Below the pieces are notes generated by a model, which was not told the origin of the DNA, did no database searches, and worked only from the letters and a program-made list of their open reading frames with translations. From assembly GCA_020746995.1 (NCBI GenBank), contig JAGPXD010000002.1:2356001-2420000 (forward strand): a DNA stretch of 64,000 bases, written 5' to 3'. How positions within the stretch are numbered: the first letter of the stretch is position 1; each line of letters opens with the position of its first letter. Positions 23,787 to 33,483 of this stretch are shown piece after piece. Made by a program: the position numbers and the translations under genes. Origin of the DNA: Plectosphaerella cucumerina. Lineage: Eukaryota > Ascomycota > Sordariomycetes > Glomerellales > Plectosphaerellaceae.

Positions 23787-26210
23787 ATGGCCTCACAGGC
23801 GTACACGTTCCCTCTCTTGAGCGCCTTTGTAGGCACCATGGCATCGACTCAGCCCTCACAGCGGAACACCTACACGTCCGACCTGACAATGACCTTGAAG
23901 CCGGAACGGCAACCGCATCAGAGCGGCTTCTTATCCAAGGGAACGGAAAACATCGAATTCGTGCTACTGATGCATACAGGACCACGGCAGCTGGTGCGGT
24001 GTTTCCTACGGGGGTGGCTAACTCGTGATACTGACGGTCACCGCAGGTCCGGCTGTACCTCGCAGAATTTGTGCAGACCAGCGGGCATCCTATGCCTTAT
24101 CAACTGGAGCACCGAGACTCAAGAAACGCTGTTCGACTTCGATATGAGCCAACCCCTGTTGGTGATGCCCCGAACCTGAACGAGCCCTCAACTGACACTG
24201 CAACAGGGCGAGAGGTGTCAAGTTGGTGCCGAGTTTTCAAGGAGGAGCGACTTCATGCAGGCTGCCCAGCTCCTCGAGAGGCTTGGAATGCGTTTCCAGC
24301 CGGCAGAGCCTGTCCAAGTGCCAAGCCGTGGATTCGAGTCTCGGCCAACTCAGGGCTCCCCTCAGCCCCTGGCCCTGTCTCCGGCAGCATCGTCTCTCTC
24401 AAACCGGCGGCCCAGCTCAGCGTTTTCCAGCTCACAGAGATCGTGGTCACCAATGAACTGGGGTTCGACGTCGTCTCCTTCGTCGCAACCAAGCATGCAC
24501 ACGAGCCAATGGCCGCCACAGAGACTGTACCCTGTCACTGCTTCTCCAACTTCAAAGTCCGTCAGCCCTGGCCCGGGTCAAGGCCAAAGCCTTCACAACC
24601 AGCTGCTACAAAGCAACCTCTTCATCTCGCAGGATGTTGCTCGAGCATCCGAACCACCTCACCCTTGGCAATCGCAGACATCGTCTGCGAGATTGGGCGA
24701 GACTAGCAGTCCTCTCTTCTTTCATCGGGGGTCAGTTTTCACCGAAGATTCTGCCGTGGGCCAAGAAAATCGCGGAGCCTTATCACTGCAAGGATTCGGG
24801 GATCCATTGCAGATTCGACCAACGTCAGCCACATCAGACAGGCTGTCTCAAGGACGACCGGAGGTTGATGACTACACCAGCTTGATGCCACCTCCTCGGC
24901 AGCTCCCATTCGCCTCTTCGAAGAAACCAAAGACTACCTTGGAAGCTGCGAAGACAGATACTACACCAGCAACGTCACGCAAACCGCCCGGTACTTCCAA
25001 GTCTACAACAATCAGACCATCCATGTCCCTTGACAATTCACAGCACCAACCTGCAGGCGACCCCGCCCCTCAAGACAGGACAGCCTCAGCCAGTCGATCT
25101 ACCGGAAGGGCTCCTGCATTGTCCACACCGCAACCCCCTGAAGCTATCAAAGCTACTGCAACAAAACATGCCGCAAACAAACCACGTCGAAGTCTGAGTG
25201 GGGCGAAGTCTGGGAGAAGCAAGAGGCAACGCAAGGACCATGACACAGGGGTCGACAAAGAACGGGACATCGGGACTGCAACAACTCGGACGACTTCGGA
25301 GAATAGGGGGAGCCCATTAGCTCTGTACCAAGACGCCGAGGTCCAAGTGAACCGCAATGAGCCATCATTGCAGACCCTTGCTGGATCTTACAGCACCTCA
25401 GGACTCAGAAAGTCGGTGCAGATGAAGAAAACGGGCACCTCTCCCATCGCCACAAATAACCCGCCCGATCCCCCAAGACGCCCCGGACTTCGGTCTAGCA
25501 AGCTGCAAGATGATACCCCCGCGGCTGAAGCAGAGATGACTACTCACGGAGTTGGAGAGATCACGAAGCGATTCCGCCATGCCAAAACCCAGACCAAGGT
25601 ATCAACCAGAAACCGTGGAGCGAATTGCAATTTACGGCCTTCTCAAGCGAGCAGCGGCACGCAGGCGGGCACTCTTCTGGTCAGCACCGGCACTTCATAT
25701 GATGCCGTGCCCGCGTCACATCAGACCACCCAGACAGACACCGTCATCCAGCAAGATCAGCCTCCACCTCGCAGTAGATATGTTGACAGCGATGCTCAGA
25801 CACCTGTCGCCGCCACACTCAACGCAGGAAATGGCTGCGACATCCGCACGTTGCAATCCACCACCGCCACGCAGACCGAGCGGCAGGGCGCTGAAACGGG
25901 CACGCAAACAGAGTCAAATACGACTTCAAGCGATGCTGCCGGATATCTGAGCAGCGATCTGATTGTAGCAGCGTTTCGATTGATCAGTGATGCACGAGAT
26001 CTGATGCATCACCATGTAGACGACGATCTGGACCAGATGGAACAGGGCTCACATGTCGATATTGCACAGTCGATGGGTGAAATGCTTCATGCTGTTGAGG
26101 GGCTCGCTCAGAGAGCGCTGGACGAGCATGGGCCTGCAATGTTGGAGATTCCATTTGCGTTGATGGCGCGGGATTATCTGAGGAACCGCGAGGCCAATGT
26201 GGAGGTATGA
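23787..26210 (+). CDS. Unrecognised protein with a tandem array of TQT-like (LC8-type) motifs
   Basis: I do not recognise this family. The 3' exon, open from about 24207 to the TGA at 26210 (some 650 residues), is solid: Ser/Pro/Gln-rich and disordered in composition. Its last third carries VQV, VQM and then TQT-type motifs: KTQTK (25584), TTQTD (25725), DAQTP (25791), ATQTE (25866) and GTQTE (25899). A helical C-terminus of about 90 residues follows (SSDLIVAAFRLISDARDLM onward). The 5' end is uncertain. Model A: join(23787..24161, 24207..26210), 792 residues. Model B: join(23787..23993, 24047..24214, 24261..26210), about 774 residues, which uses an intron with good branch motifs and gives a more protein-like N-terminus (VRLYLAEFVQTSGHP). 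A second start at 23838 has an excellent CACCATGGC context. TQT peptides are the classic ligand of dynein light chain LC8/Dyn2; that role here is inference. Confidence 0.65.
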
Positions 26211-26604
26211 GGTGGCTTGACATCACGTTGACCAACTAGACAGATGAATGATTGAAGTAGTCTGATTTCGTTGAGGCTACTTTTTCGCTCTTTGTGAGCA
26301 ACTGTGGCGATGTCCCTTCGAAGGGGTTTCCGTCTTGATGCGCTAGAAACCCCGATGTCCAGTCCCAAGCCAAGGTACAAGTAGAAATCCCAGTGCTCCG
26401 TTGAATGCCACAAAACTCAAGTCATACTCCAGTCCGCTGTATTTCGCCCGATTGCCAAGTAGTGGTCCCCAGCTACAGCTCCATGCCGAAAGTCCAACAT
26501 GCCCTGTGCTCAAGGAGCAGGAGATTTCCCGGATGTGGGGACCGGATCTTCTCTTGAAAACTCGAAATGGACGTCTTCCGCTTGGTGAAGTGTAGCAGCA
26601 CTAT
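26211..26604. other. Short intergenic between convergent genes
   Basis: 394 bases between two stop codons. It presumably holds overlapping or adjacent 3'UTRs. Nothing else is seen. Confidence 0.4.
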
Positions 26605-27213
26605 TTAAGAGCTCTCATCGTCGACGGTGGCTGTGTTGCGGGTGGCAATGAGCTCGTCGGCGCGCGCCATGGTCTGATAGGACTCGATGAGGGTATGGGT
26701 GATCTGGTCGTTCAGGGTGCGAGGGAGGACCGTCTTCTTGAGGATGACGCGGACTCGCTTCTTGGACGCCATGCTGATCTTGTTGTGCTTGATATGCTTG
26801 GCGATGCGATGATGCTCGGCGGCGTGGGCGAGGTCGTGAAGGGTAGGCTTGTCGTGGATGGAAGCACGCGAAGAAAGCTTGCTGCGGGGGGCTGCTTTGT
26901 TGCTCGAATGAAGGATGAGCCTGCGGCGAACGCGGCAGTGAGGAACTTCGACTTGGTTGACGGTGCAGCCTTGGTCATTGTTCGGACGCTTGCAGAACTC
27001 CTCGATGGTCTCTTGAACGCCCTGGGGGAGGTTGTGCTCCTCGGTGCCGAATCCGGGTGTGATGGGGGTAGGAGGCATTGTCTCGGTGAGAAGAGTCTTG
27101 AGAGCCTTGGCCTCACGGGAAACAACGAGTTCCTCGGGGATAGGCCTGGCGTAGGCCATGTTGCCGCGTCCGAAAGGCTCCTTGTGGGAGCGGGAAAAGC
27201 GCATCGAGGCCAT
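26605..27213 (-). CDS. Hypothetical basic protein, 202 residues, single exon
   Basis: I do not recognise this protein. A single open frame begins at an ATG at 27213 (context AAAATGGCC) and ends at 26605. The N-terminus MASMRFSRSHKEPFGRGN is followed by a segment rich in Pro/Thr and a central basic region (CRVRRRLILHSSNKAAPRS). A helical, His/Lys-rich C-terminal half follows (HDLAHAAEHHRIAKHIKHN, then SKKRVRVILKKTV). The overall charge is strongly positive. The GC-rich third positions and the absence of a competing long frame support coding. There is no signal peptide, membrane span or Cys cluster. The upstream region is pyrimidine-rich on the coding strand. A nucleic-acid or acidic-partner binding role would fit the charge but is only a guess. 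Confidence 0.6.
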   Translation of the reverse strand: MASMRFSRSHKEPFGRGNMAYARPIPEELVVSREAKALKTLLTETMPPTPITPGFGTEEHNLPQGVQETIEEFCKRPNNDQGCTVNQVEVPHCRVRRRLILHSSNKAAPRSKLSSRASIHDKPTLHDLAHAAEHHRIAKHIKHNKISMASKKRVRVILKKTVLPRTLNDQITHTLIESYQTMARADELIATRNTATVDDESS

Positions 27214-28020
27214 TTTGTCGGTCAGGTGTTTCTGAGAGAAGTTGGTAGAGAGAAGGTGAACGACGCGTTGTTGCGTGAAGGTGAGTGTGGTAAGCCCTGC
27301 TGTATTACAATGCGATGTAATGCGGAGGTAAGAAGAAGTTTGTGTTGAGAGGATGGGAGAGGGTGGTTGTGGTGTGGTTGTGTGCGAGAGAGGGAGAATG
27401 GGACAAGCACTCGGCGTCGAGGATTTATTTAGATGGGAGAGTCACACAGCACATGGGAGCCACCTCAAAACCCGATGCGAGCCTGCACCTGACCTCACTT
27501 CACCGTTTCGAGGATTAACTCAACTTTTGGCAGTAACGATGGCTCAGAGGCGCCGTTGTAAGCCATGGCGCACTGGGAGAAGCGCATTGTTGTCAGGGGG
27601 AGTGCGGGGGGCTTGCGCCTTGCACTGTGTCACGAAGGCCTCAACAATCAGATGGGTGGAGGCTTGAATGGGCAGTACAATAGGGTGCCGTTCTTGCACG
27701 GGGAAGTGACTCCTGCTACCAGCGCTTGCGCTGGCGTGAGTTGTGTGAATACTCCAAGTTGTTTGCTCCATAAACCAGGGAAACGAGCGGCCCCGTTGCC
27801 TGGTACCAATAGAACGTGGTGCTTCAAAACTTCTCTGGACAAGCAAAAAGCGGAGAACAGTACACATTCGAGGGCATCTTGTTGGGCAAAGTGTTCAAAC
27901 TAGGTACCTAGGAAAACTCGAAAGCCTCTGTGCATGCAAGTGGCCCTCTGCCACCACCGCCACAAGCAACAGATCCCACATCTGAGTGCCGCCATGGATG
28001 GCACAGTGCCCTCCCTCGCA
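27214..28020. other. Intergenic, promoter of the 202-residue gene and 3' flank of MsrB
   Basis: Both neighbours are on the minus strand. The part next to 27213 reads as a C/T- and CA-rich leader on the coding strand. Palindromic AGGTACCT/ACCTAGG strings occur at 27902-27912. No gene is supported. Confidence 0.4.
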
Positions 28021-28753
28021 TCAGACCTTGCTTTGCTTGCCGTCTGCAGCATTGGCGGCCTTGTCATCAGGGGAGAAGGTGAGACTGACGCTGTTGACGC
28101 AGTGTCTCTCGTCAGTGGGTGTGTCGAAGCCCTCGCCCTTGAAGACGTGGCCCAGGTGGCCGCCACAGTTCGAGCACACAATCTCCGTCCGCGTCATGCC
28201 AAAGGCGCGGTCCTCGTGGCGTGTGACGGCACCTGGGATGCTGTCAAAGTAGGCGGGCCATCCGCAGCCGGAGCTGAACTTGTGGTTCGCCTTGTAGAGA
28301 GGAGCCTCGCAGCCGGCACAGGCGTAGACACCCTCGGAGGGATAGTGCTTGTCGTAGGTACCAGAACCGGGAGCCTCGGTTCCCTTCTGGCGAAGAATAC
28401 GGAATTGCTCTAATGTGCGTCAGTATGTGAAATGAGGCCAGCTATCTATCCTCCGCTTGAGGGGGCTTGCAAGCCATGGGCGGAGGCCAGCAGCCAAGGG
28501 ACCACACACCCTTGTTCAGGACGGCTCGCCATTCGTCGTCGGAGCGCTTATCGGGGTAGGACATCTTTTCAGAAGCAGAGGAGGATGTTCCGAAAAGCGA
28601 GCTGAAAAAGGGGATGGGCATTCCCGCTCGGAGAGGAAGAGTCCGCGTGGGTAGGGCAGGGCCGGCAAGGCGTGAGGCGTATACGGTGCTGGGACGGCGG
28701 GCGAAGCTCGAAACGGTGTAGAGGAGCGAGTTGAGGAGGCGCGGGAATCGCAT
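28021..28753 (-). CDS. MXR2: Peptide-methionine (R)-S-oxide reductase (MsrB)
   Basis: Two exons, complement(join(28021..28409, 28510..28753)), encode 210 residues. The 100-nt intron uses GTGTGT at 28509 and CATTAG at 28410. The MsrB domain spans about residues 70-195. It has two zinc CxxC pairs (CAGC, CSNC), the family strings SGCGWPAYFDSI and GGHLGHVF, and the resolving/catalytic Cys185 in ERHCVNSVSLTF. It reduces the R epimer of methionine sulfoxide using thioredoxin. The first 60 residues are Arg/Ser/Leu-rich with no acidic residue before about residue 62 (MRFPRLLNSLLYTVSSFARR), a convincing mitochondrial presequence. Two further in-frame ATGs (MPIPFFSS, MSYPDKRS) could give a cytosolic form. 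Yeast Mxr2 is mitochondrial. Confidence 0.93.
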
Positions 28754-29639
28754 AGAGATGGCTGCCGTTCAGGTTGACGGGCGAGATGAGTAGAAGATGG
28801 AGGATGTGAGGATTAGATCACAGGATTATTTACACGGGTGAGATGAGGTTATCACAACGTTGAAGGACGTTGTCGATGGATCGCTGACGTCTGCATTAGT
28901 GGCGGGAGGCGAATATGATTGGTCATCGCGAGGAACGGGGAACGTCGCAGATCGAGGGGAGATGGGGTGAGCGTATCACATTCCGATCAGCCAGACTCAC
29001 CAGGGAAGTTCCCTTGGGCATTGGAGGACTTGGGTCGCTCGAATTCTGGTCATGATCTTCAAGTTGACTGGTATGCGCTTGAGTAGAAGGCAGCCGCTTC
29101 CTGAAGCTGTCAAGCACAACGAGCCCCCGGGAATCTAGAAACTGCGATGCGAACTTCCGAGTACGACGGCCGATGCGGCGAGACGATCCCGTCAGCAGAG
29201 CATTGAATTGAACTGCTGAACAGCGCCCGCTGTAGCGGGGAAAGCGGTCATTGAGCCCAGAAAAAGGTTGGGCGGTCATAGCCGGCAGAACACCCAGGCG
29301 GGTGCTTGGGCGAGAATGGTGGTGGGGCACTGGCACGAGCCTGAGTCGGGCCTCGACCGGCTCGCCTTTCCCCATCCACCCCTAAATCCCCCCCTAACTT
29401 ACTTCGAGCCATCCGCCGTTACATAATTGAGCAACCCCGATCCTCGAACATCCATCGCTGGGCTTGTCTTGCGCCCGAACTTCCCCCAAAACCGCAGCAC
29501 CCATCTCTCCGCCGGGCCAACTTCGACCCTCCCTCGTCCTCGCTCATCTACGAGCCCGTGTCCATTGGCCTTTCGGCACCCTCGAAGCCGACCACCCCTT
29601 TGATCCCCGCGGCTGTCGCGTGCGTCACATCAGGCCAAC
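28754..29639. promoter_or_regulatory. Divergent promoter region between MsrB (-) and the ArfGAP gene (+)
   Basis: About 890 bases between two starts. On the minus strand an open frame of 150 codons (29375-28923) contains a good GTGAGT site. It may be a leader exon of the MsrB transcript, but no domain is visible. The plus side close to 29640 is C-rich. Confidence 0.4.
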
Positions 29640-31467
29640 ATGTCCCGACGCCCTCCCAATCCCGCCGCCGAGCGGGCGGCCCAGAACACGGCCACCATCA
29701 AGAACCTGCTGAAGCTCGAGGCAAACAAGGTGTGCGCCGACTGCAAGAGGAACAAGCGTGAGTGATATTCGTCCGGCAATACATCCACTTCTCCAGTTGC
29801 TGACATGCCCCTCTCCAGACCCCCGATGGGCTAGCTGGAACCTTGGCGTCTTCGTCTGCATCAGATGCTCCGGCATTCACAGGGGCATGGGCACCCATAT
29901 CAGCAGGGTCAAGTCAGTCGACCTCGACTCGTGGACCGACGAGCAACTGCAGAGCGTCCTGAGCTGGGGCAATGCTCGCGCCAACAAGTACTGGGAGTCC
30001 AAGCTGGCCGCCGGCCACGTACCGTCCGAGGCCAAGATTGAGAACTTTATCCGCACAAAGTACGAGCTGAAGCGATGGGTTATGGACGGCGAGCGGCCCG
30101 ACCCCGCCTCTCTCGACGTCGACGGCGATGACGATGTGCCCCTGAGTCTCGTCAAGGAGAAGCACCAGGTCGAGAGGCGCGAATCCGTACGCAAGGCCTC
30201 CGTCGGCCAGTCTGCCGCTCCTCGTGGCATTCAAGCGCCCCCGCAAGCCGACCTTATCGGCGGCGACGATATCCCTCAGAGGGCCAGCTCAGCAGGCCCT
30301 CCCACCGCCCAGATACCACCCAAGGCCGCCGCCGCGCCGCCCAAGCCCACCACCACAAAGGACTCCCTGCTGGGCCTTGATTTCTTCGCCGAGCCTTCCG
30401 CCCCGCCCCGGCCGGCGAGCACCAACGCCGCCGGCATCGGTGCCGCCCCTTCACGCCCCGATCTCAAGCAGTCCATCCTCTCTCTCTACGCTACCGCGCC
30501 CCGGCCGCAGGCCCAGCAGAACAACCAGGCTGGTGGCTCTTTCGGTGGCCTCGCCTCCCCTGGCTTCGGGCAACCCCAGCAGCAGCAGCAGCAGTCACAG
30601 CACCAGCAACAGTCCTCCTTTGGAGGCATGAACGATGCCTTTAGCAACCTCGGCTTTGGTGGCCAGACCGCCCAGAAGCCCGCTGCCGTCGATCCCTTTG
30701 CCAGCTTTGGCAGCCCCCAGATGGGTAGCAAGTCGCCACAGACATCCTCGAATGCGTTCGGCGGACTCAGCGGCGGCAGCTTCTTCGACTCCAAGCCGTC
30801 TGCCCCTGCCGCCTCATCCCATCAGAAGCAGCCCTCGAACAGCGGATTTGGCGGATTCGGATGGACGACCTCACCCGCTCCGGGTCCCTCCACAACCTCC
30901 CCCCCTCCTCAGGCGAAGCCCGCCCAGCAGTCGTCCATGGGCGACCTGTTCGACCTCTCGTCCCCCGCTCCTCCGCCACAGGCTGCCCCCAAGGTCTCCT
31001 CGCCGCCTCCCGCTTCGTCGGTCTTCAACCTCACACAAGCGAAGCCCTCCGCCCCTGCCCCTGCCGCGGCCAGCACTACCAGCCCCCTCGCCAACACCAA
31101 CTTCTCGGGTGCCGACGTCTGGGGCTCCAACGACTGGTCCAGCTCCGAGCCTGCTGCAGCTCCCGCTGCCTCCTCTCAACCCGCGAAGCCGGTCGTGTCT
31201 AGCAATGACGACTTCGGCGGCTGGGCCAGCAGCACCGCCCCCAGCGGCGGACTCGGCGGCTTCTCGGCCAACACGCCCATCGTCCCGGGCAACAGTGGCG
31301 GCTTCAGCACGGCGCCCAAGGTTTCGGCCGATGAGGAGTTCGGGGGTTGGGCCAGCAGCGCTGGTCCCGCCACTGGCGGCAGCAACACCACCAACAACGG
31401 CGCTGCCAAGCCCGCGTCTGGCGGCTTTGGCGGAAGCGACGATCTTTTCTCCAACGTTTGGGAGTAA
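29640..31467 (+). CDS. AGE2: ARF GTPase-activating protein, Age2/SMAP type
   Basis: Two exons, join(29640..29757, 29819..31467), give 588 residues; the 61-nt intron falls inside the zinc finger. The ArfGAP domain is at about residues 14-135. It has Cys32/Cys35 (CADC), Cys53/Cys56 (CIRC) and the arginine finger Arg61 in GIHRGMGTHIS. The zinc spacing is CX2CX17CX2C, one longer than the common X16. The rest is a low-complexity tail with Ala/Pro, a short poly-Q run, FGG-type repeats and C-terminal copies of DDFGGWASS/EEFGGWASS. In the family this domain stimulates GTP hydrolysis on Arf1 during post-Golgi vesicle formation. The disordered tail plausibly carries coat- or clathrin-binding motifs. 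The catalytic assignment is strong; the orthology to Age2 is likely. Confidence 0.9.
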
Positions 31468-31931
31468 GGCGGCTCGACGTAGCCACAGATATTCACGGTT
31501 TATTGATGTAGAGCACGGCGTACCAGACCCGTCAGGAGGCAGCCATTTGCAGGACAGATTCAGGCAGGCCAGCGGTCGTTGCATGTTGTTCAGCGCGGGA
31601 GTACTGCCGTGTGTGTCGGCGAAAGGGAAGAAAACGGGTGGTTTCGTCCCTTTGCATGGTCCTCGAGCATGGCCGATTAGAGCAAGAACACGAGATGGCA
31701 GAGGTGGAAGGCGAGAATTGAAAAGATTCACAAATCCATAATGAATACCCAGAAACTGCCCCGTGATCCCAGCCACGAGGGGTGGTGTTGTACGACTAAT
31801 AAGAAGCAAGCTTTCCTGAACTCCGCGCGTCATGCATGCCCATTTTGCCGTGTTCGGCCAACAATCCCATTGTACAAATCCCCCCGTATCTCCCAGTCGA
31901 ACCCGCTAGTCGAAACGCAATGGCCCGCGGA
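31468..31931. other. Intergenic between convergent ArfGAP and SFT1 genes
   Basis: 464 bases joining two 3' ends; no coding or repeat feature recognised. Confidence 0.4.
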
Positions 31932-32292
31932 TCAGAGGAACAGCTTGAGCAGGTAATATAGGACGAGGAAGGCGCCGATGATCATGCCGGCGAGTTTGAG
32001 GATGGCGACCTTGTTCCCCGAGGCGGCCATGCGGCCCAGTCGGCCGGCGGAGCCCTTGAGGGAGCCCGACATGGAGGTGAAGGTTTGGGACTGCGGCGAA
32101 GAAAGCGTCAGTAGGGAAGCGCGGCGGCAAAGAAAGGAGGTTGCAAGCGGCACGTACGGTGTTGTCGATGACATCCTGGGCGCGAGCATTGTCGTAGATG
32201 TCGACGGTGACGCCACGGAGTGCCGAGACCTTGGAATGGAGCTCGTCGAGGCGGGCGTTGTTCTGGCGCTCGCGCTCGTAGGCTTCGGACAT
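31932..32292 (-). CDS. SFT1: Sft1-like Golgi SNARE
   Basis: Two exons, complement(join(31932..32090, 32158..32292)), encode 97 residues, the same size as yeast Sft1 (97). The 67-nt intron runs from GTACGT at 32157 to CCGCAG at 32091. The N-terminal helix (NNARLDELHSKVSALRGV) matches the Sft1 pattern of a short leader followed directly by the SNARE motif (about residues 8-70). There is a single C-terminal membrane anchor of about 19 residues (LAGMIIGAFLVLYYLLKLF). In yeast Sft1 is a Qc-SNARE for retrograde intra-Golgi fusion with Sed5, Gos1 and Ykt6. Bet1 is the nearest alternative, but it is longer with a different N-terminus. Confidence 0.87.
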
Positions 32293-33483
32293 GGTGGGCA
32301 GGGCAGTATCGGGATCGTCGGGAGGTGTCGTCGGGAGGTTGTATCGGAGTGACTCGGTATGTACTGTGGTGTTGTCGCCAGGGCTGGTGGGGGAGGGAAT
32401 AAGGTTGTCGTGTCGGCAAAGGGTCAGGGAGTTTCGGGACTCGAGTCTGGCGATGGCCGTTCGCGGTCGCAGGGGGTGGGGGGGCGATTGTGGGTTAGGG
32501 GCCGGGTGACGTTGCAGGCAAGGCTGGCGTGGCTCGTGTGGCCAATCGGGTGCTAGTGCCGACCTTAACTCCGGGGGAGCACAGCCACGACGCCACCGAG
32601 GCCGGAGTGATTGTCACTGAGCGTGTCCCGAACATCGTGACCTGGGAGGCGTACTGCACCGCGTCATCAGTGCTATGGGCGGGGTGATTGGATGATGCTC
32701 TTGCTGCTTGGGAAGACAGAGCGCCGCACAGAAAGCATGTAACTAGGTCGCAAAGCGATTCTAGGTTTGCTGTCCTGCCCTGTGAAGGGAGATGCCCGCG
32801 GATGCAGGTCAGCAAGTTGCGTGGACTGAGGCGCTGTCGTGCATGGCATTACTTGAGTGCGTATACCACTCGGATTCGGACAGCGGGAGCGCCGCGCACG
32901 CATACAAGAGAGTCCAATTCCTTCTGGCTACTTCCACTAGTAAAAGACTCATCGCTTCCTCCTCTGTTCACTCCGACGCGCCGCCAAGACCTTCGGGCGC
33001 ATCCCATCCATCCACAGCCTCCCGGTCCCCCAAAATCAAGAGGTCGGGTGGCCTCCGCTAGCGCGCCGCAGCACACTTGGAGACCTCCCGCAAGCTTCTA
33101 TCCCATCTGGTGAGGTGAGGGGCGACTTCCGCCTCCGCCGCGTCAACCCCACTATCCACGACCTCCCCCGCCGCCTATCAGCGTGACGTGCACCCGGCCG
33201 CAGCACCTAACTTCCCTACCAGAACCCCGTCCGTCGGCCCAACCTTACTGGCGCTCGGCACCTTGGGGAACCCGTCACCTTCCAACCATCCCATTCCTTC
33301 AACAATTCTACCTAAACCGCATCCTTCGCGGCCACCCTACCAGATTTCCTCCGTCTTTCAACCTCGTTTTCTGAAAGACCCCAAAATACGCAGCTTCTCT
33401 ACCGCCCGCGCAGCAGCTGGGCCTTGCCTCTCCTACTCCCGGCGCATCCGTCCTCGAACACCGACCGCCTACATACGCCCAGC
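32293..33483. promoter_or_regulatory. Divergent promoter region between SFT1 (-) and YSC84 (+)
   Basis: About 1.2 kb. The right half (33100-33480) is strongly C-rich with no long plus-strand purine tract, as in the leaders of other plus-strand genes here. No coding frame is supported. Confidence 0.4.

Noticed and set aside
28923..29375. 150-codon minus-strand frame in the MsrB/ArfGAP promoter region
   Set aside because: No recognisable motif and mixed composition. It contains a GTGAGT site, so it may be a leader exon, but I cannot support a separate gene.
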